NCBI GenBank assembly: GCA_022771185.1
Contig: JALFCJ010000116.1
Span: forward strand, 1 to 12,979
Direction: 5' to 3'
From: Spirochaetales bacterium
Lineage (GTDB): Bacteria > Spirochaetota > Spirochaetia > Sphaerochaetales > Sphaerochaetaceae
DNA: 12,979 nt
The translations under genes were made by a program, and so were the position numbers. Of the stretch, positions 1-6,354 are shown piece by piece (position 1 is the first letter of the stretch; every line of letters starts with the position of its first letter). The notes beneath the pieces are model-generated. The model was not told the DNA's origin and made no database searches. It saw nothing but the letters and a program-made list of their open reading frames with translations.

Positions 1-1
1 A

Positions 2-1513
2 AGAGCTACATCCGCTGGTCCTTATACTTCCCGCTTTATGACAGAAAGATTGGAAGCGGAAGTAATTAAAGATGGTGTTGAGATCCTTGATGGATACCAG
101 TTGGTGAGAATACTAACTCTTGGTGGCGAAGTAAGAGGGGCTGTCTTTATTGAAAGAAAAAACGGCAAACCTATAGTAATACTCTGCAGAAATCTAATTC
201 TTGCTACAGGAGGACCAGCAGGAATCTACTCCCTTTCTGTATATCCTCTTTCACAGTATGGAGCTACAGGTGTAGCTCTTGAGTGTGGTGCCATGGGAAA
301 GAATCTGACGGAGTGGCAATATGGCCTGGCTTCCTTAAAGCCTAGATGGAATGTTTCCGGCTCTTATATGCAGGTTCTTCCTAGGTTCGTTTCAATAGAT
401 GAAGATGGCAATGAATGTGATTTCCTTTCCGAATATGTCTACACACGGCCAGAAATGCTTTCAAGAGTATTTCTTAAGGGGTATCAGTGGCCTTTTGATG
501 TAAGAAAACTTGAGAACGGGTCTTCGATTGTGGATATCCTTTGTCTCTTGGAATCAGAAAAAGGGAGAAAAGTCTATTTGGATTTTATGCATAATCCAGA
601 TTTTGCTCCTATCCCTTGGAGTGAGCTATCTGATGATGCAAGAAGTTATCTGGAGGCATCCGGTGCCACTTCTGATACTCCAATCGAGAGATTAAAAAAG
701 CTTAACCATCCTGCTTACGACTTTTATCTCGATAAAGGCGTAGACCTGGAAAAAGAGTATCTGGAAATAGGACTATGTGCCCAGCATAATAATGGAGGAT
801 TATCTATCAATACATGGTGGGAATCTAACATAAAAGGACTCTTTCCTGTAGGAGAGTGTGCTGCATCTCATGGTGTCTATAGACCAGGTGGATCTGCATT
901 AAATGCCGGGCAGTGTGGTTCGAAACGTGCTGTTACGTGGATTCTTGAAAAAGCGACAGGAAATTGGTCTCCTCTTGAAGTTGGAGAAGAAGACGTAAAA
1001 GAAATCGAGGAGATGGTCTCTTCTTCTCTTTCTGGAGAGTTGGATGCAGATAGTGTTTATGATGAAGTAAGAAGAGTAATGAGTATCTCTGGCTCTGCCT
1101 TGAGAAACTATGAAGATATGAAAAAAGCATTGGCGATAATAGACTCTTATCTATCATCTTTCTCGAAAATCAAGGCGAAATCGGAAGGGAGAATATGGAA
1201 TCTTTTCCAGCTCAGAAATGCTCTCATTACAGAGAAAGTGTACCTGTCATCTATGATAGAAACTGCAGAAAATAGAATAGGAAGTAGAGGTTCTGCTATA
1301 TATACAGATGACAAAGGAAACATACATCCAAAGAACCTAGATGATCGTTTTACATACACTCTTGAGGAAGAAAGAGAGAGGCTAATTCAGGAAGTTATAT
1401 ATAAGAATGGAGAAGTAGAATTCAGTTATAGAAAACCTCGTCCAATTCCTCTGGATGATGACTTTTTTGAGAACGTCTGGCGGGAGTATCGCAAGAATAG
1501 AAATATCTTTTAA
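2..1513 (+). CDS. FAD-dependent oxidoreductase, fumarate reductase/aspartate oxidase-type flavoprotein (5'-truncated)
   Basis: The reading frame is open to the left edge, so the ATG at 38 is internal and the true start lies outside the window; the residues before it (ending TSAGPYTSRF) are colinear with the protein. The N-terminal FAD-binding Rossmann segment is missing. The visible part has the SdhA/FrdA/NadB layout: an ILATGG motif near 200-220 typical of the FAD domain; QHNNGG (about 780-800), where fumarate-reductase relatives carry the substrate-site histidine region; the FAD-contact segment GLFPVGECA...RPGGSALNAG (about 838-910); and a helical C-terminal domain with SRGS (about 1280-1290). 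Members of this superfamily oxidise or reduce a C-C or C-N bond using FAD, usually in the cytoplasm or at the inner membrane face. The substrate cannot be read from the sequence. QHNNGG differs from the usual H-T-MGG, so it is probably neither a respiratory SdhA nor a true NadB. It ends at a clear terminator. Confidence 0.85.
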   Translation, partial: RATSAGPYTSRFMTERLEAEVIKDGVEILDGYQLVRILTLGGEVRGAVFIERKNGKPIVILCRNLILATGGPAGIYSLSVYPLSQYGATGVALECGAMGKNLTEWQYGLASLKPRWNVSGSYMQVLPRFVSIDEDGNECDFLSEYVYTRPEMLSRVFLKGYQWPFDVRKLENGSSIVDILCLLESEKGRKVYLDFMHNPDFAPIPWSELSDDARSYLEASGATSDTPIERLKKLNHPAYDFYLDKGVDLEKEYLEIGLCAQHNNGGLSINTWWESNIKGLFPVGECAASHGVYRPGGSALNAGQCGSKRAVTWILEKATGNWSPLEVGEEDVKEIEEMVSSSLSGELDADSVYDEVRRVMSISGSALRNYEDMKKALAIIDSYLSSFSKIKAKSEGRIWNLFQLRNALITEKVYLSSMIETAENRIGSRGSAIYTDDKGNIHPKNLDDRFTYTLEEERERLIQEVIYKNGEVEFSYRKPRPIPLDDDFFENVWREYRKNRNIF

Positions 1514-1541
1514 TTTAGTATTGAATACTAACAAACTCTTT

Positions 1542-1575
1542 TACCTCTTTCGCTTGATGAGAGGGGTATTTTTTT
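1542..1575 (+). terminator. Rho-independent terminator after the flavoprotein gene
   Basis: A 10-bp stem (1542-1551 with 1559-1568, including two G-U pairs) closes a 7-nt loop and is followed at once by a run of seven T (1569-1575). It starts 28 nt after the flavoprotein stop codon and separates that gene from the polymerase operon. Confidence 0.85.
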
Positions 1576-1598
1576 AAGTCTTTATAGTGTAAATAAAA

Positions 1599-1671
1599 AT
1601 ATAATAGTATGTATCTCTTACTAAGTCTTTTTCTTCTCTTTATTGCTTTCTTGGGCTAATATAATGGTATG
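1599..1671 (+). promoter_or_regulatory. Two repeated TATAAT elements upstream of, and abutting, the polymerase start
   Basis: ATATAATAGTATG (1599-1611) and ATATAATGGTATG (1659-1671) match at 12 of 13 positions and lie exactly 60 bp apart. Each contains a perfect -10 hexamer TATAAT (1600-1605 and 1660-1665). No good -35 hexamer sits 16-18 bp upstream of either. The downstream copy runs into the start codon ATG at 1669. The upstream copy would give a leader of roughly 55-60 nt with no Shine-Dalgarno sequence. The promoter role is inferred from hexamer identity only. Confidence 0.45.
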
Positions 1672-2937
1672 GAAGATAAGTGCTACATCTGTATAGACCT
1701 CAAAAGTTTTTATGCCTCTGTCGAATGTGTAGAGAGAGGCTTGGATCCTATGACAGCGAACCTCGTTGTCGCAGATCCAGATAGAGGTGATAAAACTATA
1801 TGTCTTGCCGTCTCTCCTGCTTTAAAGAAAAAGGGTATCAAGAACAGATGTAGAGTCTTCGAAATACCGCCAAGCATCAAGTATATAACAGCCACTCCAA
1901 GAATGCAGAAGTATATAGATTATGCTGCAGAGATTTATGGAATATATCTAAGGTATTTTTCTCCTGATGATATCTACGTCTACTCCATAGACGAATCTTT
2001 TATGGATGTTACAGGATACCTCTCAAGATATAAAAAGACGCCAAAAGAGATGGCTGTATTTCTTATGGATAGAATTACTGAAGAAGTGGGCGTAAGAGCT
2101 ACTGCCGGCATAGGAACTAATCTCTATCTATGTAAAATCGCCCTTGATATTACAGCTAAGCATGCTCCTGATTTCATCGGAATACTAGATGAGAAGAGTT
2201 ATATAGAGAAGCTTTGGGACCATAGGCCTCTCTCTGATTTCTGGAGAATAGGAAGAGGAACAGAAGCCCGACTTGCAAGATTTGGAATATTTACAATGAG
2301 GCAGATTGCCCACGCTCCGGAGGAACTGTTATATAAAGAGTTCGGTATAGATGCAGAGCTCTTGATAGACCACTCATGGGGAAGGGAAAGCGTTACTATG
2401 GAAGATCTCCAGGCATATAAGCCGAAGAACAACTCCATTTGTTCTGGACAAGTTCTTTTCAAAGACTACCCATATGACGAAGCATTGGTTGTAGTAAAAG
2501 AAATGGGTGACGATATAGCGCTACAGTTATCAAGAAAGAAAAAGAAAGCCACAGGTATGGTATTGGGAGTTGGAATGGCAGGAAGAAGTGGAGGTGGTGG
2601 ACGCCACATGAGTATCTCTTTTTCTACTCCCACACAGAATGATTTGGAATTCAGGAATGCAGCCGCAACTCTCTTTAGGTATATGGTTGGAAAAGAAGAA
2701 TACGTAAGACGTTTTATGATCTCCCTCTCTGGCATCGTTGACGACGAAGTTCCTCGACAATTGGATCTTTTCCAAGATAACGAAGAGGCTCAGAAGAGGG
2801 AAAGCATCCAGAAAGCGATTCTTTCCATAAAAGATACATATGGAAAGAATGCCATACTGAAAGGTATGGATTACGAAGAAGGTGCCACACAGAAAGACAG
2901 GAACGTGCAGATCGGAGGACATAAAAGTGGGGTATGA
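1669..2937 (+). CDS. Y-family translesion DNA polymerase, UmuC/UvrX (YqjW) type
   Basis: Error-prone polymerase predicted to copy past damaged bases. Of 422 residues, the palm/fingers part holds the metal-binding D10 in ICIDLKSFYASVE, with Y15 at the usual steric-gate position that excludes ribonucleotides, and the second catalytic pair D108-E109 in YSIDESFMDV. ATAGIGTNLYLCKIA (about 144-158) is the following conserved helix. A little-finger domain occupies about 245-360. QLDLF at 364-368 matches the QLxLF beta-clamp-binding peptide, so it is expected to be recruited to the replication fork. The C-terminal tail ends QIGGHKSG, as in Firmicutes UvrX/YqjW proteins. The start is forced: an in-frame TAA lies at 1657-1659 and no other start precedes the conserved Asp, yet no Shine-Dalgarno sequence is present. 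It is followed after 13 nt by a YolD-like gene. SOS control is likely from the family, but I see no recognisable LexA box. DinB (Pol IV) is less likely given the tail and the partner. Confidence 0.93.
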   Translation: MEDKCYICIDLKSFYASVECVERGLDPMTANLVVADPDRGDKTICLAVSPALKKKGIKNRCRVFEIPPSIKYITATPRMQKYIDYAAEIYGIYLRYFSPDDIYVYSIDESFMDVTGYLSRYKKTPKEMAVFLMDRITEEVGVRATAGIGTNLYLCKIALDITAKHAPDFIGILDEKSYIEKLWDHRPLSDFWRIGRGTEARLARFGIFTMRQIAHAPEELLYKEFGIDAELLIDHSWGRESVTMEDLQAYKPKNNSICSGQVLFKDYPYDEALVVVKEMGDDIALQLSRKKKKATGMVLGVGMAGRSGGGGRHMSISFSTPTQNDLEFRNAAATLFRYMVGKEEYVRRFMISLSGIVDDEVPRQLDLFQDNEEAQKRESIQKAILSIKDTYGKNAILKGMDYEEGATQKDRNVQIGGHKSGV

Positions 2938-2950
2938 GAAGAGGGTGAAG

Positions 2951-3277
2951 ATGAGCCGAGAGGAGAGGGCGAAGCAGTTTCTTCCATTCTCTGCTGTAAG
3001 GGGATTGGAGGAGGCTCTGGAAAGAAAGAGACAGGAGCTGTTTGTTGAAGTACCACATGTTTTGTGTAGCGATGCAGAGGAAGAAATAAACGATACTTTA
3101 AACACTATTACAAAGGGCGATAAAGTTGAAATTGAGTTCTACGATGGAGTGAAGAATACAATGATCACTGGTAGTGTAGAGAGTGTAAGAAATAAGACTC
3201 GAGATATTGTAATAGATGGAAAAGTAATTCGCTTTGAAGTAATTGGAAAACTAAAATTAATTGAAAAGAAGAATTAA
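2951..3277 (+). CDS. YolD-like family protein
   Basis: A 108-residue protein opening MSREERAKQFLPFSAVRGLEEALERK, the recognisable YolD-like N-terminal signature. The rest is a small beta-rich region with KGDKVEIEFYDG and IVIDGKVIRFEVI strands. The start at 2951 is chosen because family members begin at this methionine and AGAGGG (2940-2945) lies 5 nt upstream as a ribosome-binding site; the frame is open back to an ATG at 2882, but that would add 23 uncharacteristic residues inside the polymerase gene. YolD-like genes typically neighbour UvrX/YqjW polymerases and are thought to act like UmuD as accessory subunits, without sequence similarity to it. In Bacillus the yolD-type gene lies upstream of the polymerase; here it lies downstream, 13 nt after its stop, so co-transcription is very likely. 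No catalytic motif is seen. Confidence 0.85.
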   Translation: MSREERAKQFLPFSAVRGLEEALERKRQELFVEVPHVLCSDAEEEINDTLNTITKGDKVEIEFYDGVKNTMITGSVESVRNKTRDIVIDGKVIRFEVIGKLKLIEKKN

Positions 3278-3298
3278 CATAATATGTTTAATTCTTTT
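3267..3298 (+). terminator. AT-rich hairpin at the end of the polymerase-YolD operon
   Basis: An 11-bp stem (3267-3277 with 3288-3298, one G-U pair) includes the yolD stop codon in its 5' arm, and a CAT/ATG pair is possible inside the 10-nt loop. The 3' arm ends in TTTT and continues into ATATATAAA. It is a weak, AT-only hairpin, but it is positioned correctly as a terminator. Confidence 0.5.
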
Positions 3299-3336
3299 AT
3301 ATATAAATAATAATACAGGATAGTGCAATAAAAAAA

Positions 3337-3409
3337 TCGGGATGGGCGGACTCGAACCGCCGGCCCCCAGTCCCCCAGACTGATACGCTAACCACTGCGC
3401 TACATCCCG
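3337..3409 (-). tRNA. tRNA-Pro, anticodon GGG
   Basis: The reverse strand folds into a complete 73-nt cloverleaf. The acceptor stem is CGGGATG/CATCCCG (7 perfect pairs) with discriminator A73. The D arm is GCGC-AGTGGTTA-GCGT and carries the conserved GG. The anticodon arm is TCAGT-CTGGGGG-ACTGG, placing GGG at 34-36. The variable loop is 5 nt (GGGCC) and the T arm is GGCGG-TTCGAGT-CCGCC. GGG reads CCC/CCU proline codons. CCA is not encoded and must be added by a nucleotidyltransferase. Seven T follow the discriminator directly on the reverse strand, probably ending transcription. It lies downstream of, and on the same strand as, the threonine-synthase-like gene, with its own likely promoter. 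Confidence 0.96.
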
Positions 3410-3418
3410 AAACAACTT

Positions 3419-3447
3419 ATTTTTGCTTCTTTGCTTATTTCTGTCAA
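3419..3447 (-). promoter_or_regulatory. Likely promoter of tRNA-Pro
   Basis: On the reverse strand a perfect -35 TTGACA (3447-3442) is followed after 17 bp by AAAAAT (3424-3419), a 4-of-6 match to TATAAT. Transcription would begin about 3 nt before the mature tRNA 5' end, giving a very short leader. The -10 is poor, so confidence is moderate. Confidence 0.5.
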
Positions 3448-3487
3448 CAGTATTTATATATTGTACGAGCTATTGAACAGTATATAG

Positions 3488-3511
3488 AAGAGCCCGGTTT
3501 CCCAGGCTCTT
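3488..3511 (-). terminator. GC-rich hairpin with GAAA tetraloop after the threonine-synthase-like gene
   Basis: Four bases past the stop codon, the reverse strand forms a 10-bp stem AAGAGCCTGG/CCGGGCTCTT (one G-U pair) closed by a GAAA tetraloop. No U-tract follows (CTATATACTG...), so it is not a textbook intrinsic terminator. It may be a weak terminator, a 3'-end stabiliser, or a processing boundary before tRNA-Pro. Confidence 0.55.
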
Positions 3512-3515
3512 GAGG

Positions 3516-4736
3516 TTAGAAGTTAAGTTTTTTTACTTCCTCTACGCTGTTTTCAATTGCATCCGGCATCTTTACTCTACCATCAAATGCCTTCATATCT
3601 TTAAATCCTGATCCAGTAAGGAGGACTACAGCAACTGCATCCTTTCCAAGCTGTGATACAAAGTGATCTTTGTCTTTCTTGAAAGCGGCCCAAGCGCAAG
3701 CTGCTGCTGGCTCAGAGAGTACTCCAGCCTTTGAAGTAAGGTCAATCTGGCTATCAAGTATTTCTTCGTCACTTACTCTGACTGTCCATCCCTTGGATTC
3801 TTTTACATATCGCGCAGCCATTCTACCATTTGCCGGGAGACCGACAGAGATGCTGTCAGCTCTTGTCGTTGCATCGAACTCGCTGTAGTCGTCGTTGTCT
3901 ACTGCATTAGATATTGCAGCACTCTTTGTTGACTGGCAGCAGATCATTCTTGGCATCTTGTCGATTAATCCTGCTTCCAACAGATCAGAAAATCCCTTTG
4001 CAACTCCTGCAATGATACAGCCGTCTCCCACAGGAACATATACAGCATCTGGCGCTTTTCTTCCCATCTGCTCAAAGAGCTCGATGGAGATACTCTTCTT
4101 ACCCTCTATTGTCATTGGGTTATAAGCAGTATTGCGGTTAATTCCACCATGAAGACGTGTATACTCAATTGAGAGCTTAAATGCATCATCATATGTTCCT
4201 TTTACAGGAATTACTTTTGCCCCATACAAAACAGACTGCATAAGCTTATTGATAGGAGCGGATGCAGGGACAAAAAGAATAATATCCAAACCCATTGCGG
4301 CACCCACAGCACTCATGGCAGCCCCGGCATTTCCTGTGCTTGCAAGTGCAATCTTCTTTTCTCCTACAGCTTTTGCCTGAAGAGCAACTTCATAAGATGC
4401 CCTGTCCTTGAATGACCCTGATATAAGCTGGGAGTCCAGCTTGAAGTATAGATTCTTTACACCTGTCTCTTCCTGAAGTCTTCTTGGTGCCATTAATGGT
4501 GTGACGCCAATAGGGTAGGCTTCTTCGTCCTCTGATGGATATGGGTAGAAATCATTAGGAGTTACATGGTCTTTTTCTTTTGCTTTCTTAAGGACTTCTT
4601 TATCAAGTTTGACGATAAGATTCCCTTTTGGGAATGATGTTCCGTCATTTAGTTTGCTACATTCTGGACACTGATACATTATTTCATCAGTAATGTATTC
4701 TCTTCCACAGTCGCTACATACATACTTAAAGCGCAT
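3516..4736 (-). CDS. thrC: Threonine synthase-like PLP enzyme with N-terminal zinc ribbon
   Basis: A 406-residue fold-type-II pyridoxal-phosphate enzyme. Residues 1-30 form a zinc ribbon with C7, C10, C23 and C26 (two CX2C knuckles), as in the zinc-ribbon type of threonine synthase. The PLP lysine is K110 in SGSFKDRA, ASTGNAG (about 132-138) contacts the cofactor, and VGDGCIIAG and the C-terminal LLTGSGFKD match the threonine-synthase phosphate and ring-binding segments. The expected reaction is O-phosphohomoserine to threonine plus phosphate. The family also contains paralogues such as cysteate synthase, so the exact substrate is uncertain. GGAGG lies 5 nt before the ATG. It follows the large PLP gene by 52 nt, but a strong terminator lies between them, so expression probably depends on read-through or on a promoter I cannot see. 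No hom or thrB gene is present in the window. Confidence 0.78.
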   Translation of the reverse strand: MRFKYVCSDCGREYITDEIMYQCPECSKLNDGTSFPKGNLIVKLDKEVLKKAKEKDHVTPNDFYPYPSEDEEAYPIGVTPLMAPRRLQEETGVKNLYFKLDSQLISGSFKDRASYEVALQAKAVGEKKIALASTGNAGAAMSAVGAAMGLDIILFVPASAPINKLMQSVLYGAKVIPVKGTYDDAFKLSIEYTRLHGGINRNTAYNPMTIEGKKSISIELFEQMGRKAPDAVYVPVGDGCIIAGVAKGFSDLLEAGLIDKMPRMICCQSTKSAAISNAVDNDDYSEFDATTRADSISVGLPANGRMAARYVKESKGWTVRVSDEEILDSQIDLTSKAGVLSEPAAACAWAAFKKDKDHFVSQLGKDAVAVVLLTGSGFKDMKAFDGRVKMPDAIENSVEEVKKLNF

Positions 4737-4746
4737 TCAATCCTCC

Positions 4747-4773
4747 AAAATAAAACCGGGGATTCCTCCCCGG
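4747..4773 (-). terminator. Strong intercistronic terminator or attenuator between the two PLP genes
   Basis: On the reverse strand CCGGGG-AGGAAT-CCCCGG (6 G/C pairs) is followed immediately by TTTTATTTT, then directly by the Shine-Dalgarno GGAGG of the threonine-synthase-like gene. It lies 15 nt after the stop codon of the upstream gene. An upstream CCGG (4782-4779) can pair with the CCGG inside the 5' arm (4773-4770), giving a possible competing fold. Confidence 0.82.
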
Positions 4774-4788
4774 CCAGTCCGGCGTTTC

Positions 4789-6252
4789 TCAGCCTTTTAT
4801 CATTTCGTTGAACTCGGTGATCATCTTGTCGATTGTTTCTGTCATCTTAGGGATGTCTTTCCAGTAGTTTCTGTCATACCACTGTCTGTTGAGTTCTTCA
4901 TATGTCTTACCCTGCTGCTCAACCCATGTATAATACTTGAGGTTGTGTACTCTGAGTCTTTCATAATATGTAAGCTCAAGAGCATTCTCCATTGTCTGAT
5001 GCATGAGGGATGCAGCATGTACTCTGGCAGCTTCCATGAGAGAGAACTTGCCCTGTTGCTCCTCGAGTTCCTTCAAGCGGGATGTATACATTACGCTGGA
5101 GTCTGTAAGGATTGTGAATACACAATCATCTTCATCCATTTCATAATACTTAGCCATCTTGATGGCAGAGAGCATGTTGCCGATACCGCTGATTCCGAAG
5201 AGAGCGAGATTCTCGATATCCTTATCTTCTACTCCGATGGACTTGAGGTATTCTTTTCCTTCTGGTTCGTTGAAGAGTCTGTAGATATCCATACAATCCT
5301 GGTCGTCGATTGCACAGATCATGTCAGTATTCTTTACGTTGTGGATCCATGGAACATGCTTATCTCCGATACCTTCGATTCTGTGGGCACCAAATCCGTT
5401 TCTAAGGAGAGTCGGGCACTGGAGAGCTTCACCTGCAGCGATCTTGATGTTTGGATATACATCCTTCAAGTGGTCGCCTGCAGCAAGTGTTCCGCCACTA
5501 CCTGTGCTGGATGCGTAACCGCGTACATTTTCTGCCTTGATGCCAAGCTTGTTAATGACTTCAAGGATTGCAGACCCAGTTACCTCATAGTGCCAGAGAT
5601 AGTTTTCGAACTGTTCGAACTGGTTGAAGATGACAATGTGCTTACCGCGTTCTGCATCAAGTTCATGGCACTTGTCGAAGATTTCTTTTACGTTGGATTC
5701 ACAACCAGGGGTAGCGATGATTTCGCCTGCAACTGTCTTAAGCCAGTTAAATCTTTCCTGAGACATGTCTTCTGGAAGAATTGCGATGGACTTACAGCCA
5801 AGAAGAGCTGAGTTATAAGCACCGCCACGGCAATAGTTACCTGTGCTTGGCCATACTGCCTGTTGCTCTACTGCATCGAAGTTACCTGATACGAGAGCTG
5901 GTGCAAGACAAGCATATGTTGCTCCTACCTTATGGACGCCACATGGGAAGAACTTACCGGCAAGAGCATAGATGTGAGCCTTTGTTCCAGTAATCTTTCT
6001 TGGAATCTCGATAAAGTTGACGCCACCAAATTGGCCTCCCTTTTCAACAGGTTCGTTGTGCCAGTTGATTCTATAGAGGTTAAGAGGATTGACGTCCCAA
6101 AGTCCTACATCCTTAAGTTTATCTTTTATTTCTTGAGGAATAAGATCAGGATTCTTCATCTGGGCAAATGTAGGGAGAGTGATACCCTTTTCTCTACATC
6201 TAGCAACGTTCTTTGCAATTATTTCAGGTTTCTTTTCAAGGTTAATGAGCAT
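4789..6252 (-). CDS. Large PLP-dependent fold-type-II enzyme, cysteine synthase/lyase superfamily, substrate unknown
   Basis: A 487-residue PLP enzyme of the cysteine synthase/threonine dehydratase fold. The predicted Schiff-base lysine is K108 in CGVHKVGATYA. PSTGNYCRGGAYNSALLGCK (135-154) followed by ILPEDMSQERFNWLK is the asparagine-loop block equivalent to STGN...MPETMS.ERR in cysteine synthases, and SSTGSGGT (248-255) is the glycine-rich PLP-phosphate loop. It is well over 100 residues longer than CysK, with an extra N-terminal part (1-90) and a long C-terminal helical extension (about 380-487, including a Tyr/Trp-rich stretch). It could act on a beta-substituted amino acid, for example as an ammonia- or sulfide-releasing lyase; given nearby ygfK-ssnA, a YgeX-like diaminopropionate role is a speculative option. 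AGGAGA lies 7 nt before the ATG, with a clear promoter at 6274-6301. It ends 15 nt before a strong terminator. Confidence 0.85.
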   Translation of the reverse strand: MLINLEKKPEIIAKNVARCREKGITLPTFAQMKNPDLIPQEIKDKLKDVGLWDVNPLNLYRINWHNEPVEKGGQFGGVNFIEIPRKITGTKAHIYALAGKFFPCGVHKVGATYACLAPALVSGNFDAVEQQAVWPSTGNYCRGGAYNSALLGCKSIAILPEDMSQERFNWLKTVAGEIIATPGCESNVKEIFDKCHELDAERGKHIVIFNQFEQFENYLWHYEVTGSAILEVINKLGIKAENVRGYASSTGSGGTLAAGDHLKDVYPNIKIAAGEALQCPTLLRNGFGAHRIEGIGDKHVPWIHNVKNTDMICAIDDQDCMDIYRLFNEPEGKEYLKSIGVEDKDIENLALFGISGIGNMLSAIKMAKYYEMDEDDCVFTILTDSSVMYTSRLKELEEQQGKFSLMEAARVHAASLMHQTMENALELTYYERLRVHNLKYYTWVEQQGKTYEELNRQWYDRNYWKDIPKMTETIDKMITEFNEMIKG

Positions 6253-6273
6253 AATTTATCTCCTGTTTAGTTT

Positions 6274-6301
6274 AGTATAGAGGGAAAACTAGATTTGTAA
6301 A
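6274..6301 (-). promoter_or_regulatory. Promoter of the large PLP enzyme gene
   Basis: On the reverse strand TTTACA (6301-6296), a 16-bp spacer and TATACT (6279-6274) make a good sigma-70-type promoter. The predicted start near 6267 leaves a leader of about 15 nt that contains the AGGAGA ribosome-binding site. Confidence 0.7.
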
Positions 6302-6327
6302 GAAAAAAATGATGGAAAAATGGAAGA

Positions 6328-6354
6328 TTAACTATTAAATTGCGGTATAGTTAA
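6328..6354 (-). terminator. Weak hairpin at the end of the HD-domain gene
   Basis: An 8-bp perfect inverted repeat, TTAACTAT/ATAGTTAA with an 11-nt loop, overlaps the TAA stop codon of the HD-domain gene on the reverse strand. It is all AT except one pair, and the nearest T-runs begin several bases downstream, so termination is possible but may be leaky into the PLP gene. Confidence 0.35.

Noticed and set aside
1514..1668. LexA-type SOS box upstream of the polymerase
   Set aside because: No GAAC-N4-GTTC or CTGT-N8-ACAG-like palindrome could be found; control by a lineage-specific LexA site cannot be excluded.
2882..2950. Upstream ATG start for the YolD-like gene
   Set aside because: It would add 23 residues inside the polymerase gene that do not fit the family, whose members begin at the MSREERAKQF methionine; a ribosome-binding site supports 2951.
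2530..3105. 191-codon - strand open frame across the polymerase/YolD junction
   Set aside because: It overlaps two genes with clear family motifs on the + strand and has no supporting features of its own.
4693..5811. Long + strand open frame (372 codons) antisense to the two PLP genes
   Set aside because: It runs opposite two clearly recognisable enzymes, spans the terminator between them, lacks family resemblance and a ribosome-binding site, and is Cys/Ser/Phe-rich as expected of an antisense shadow.
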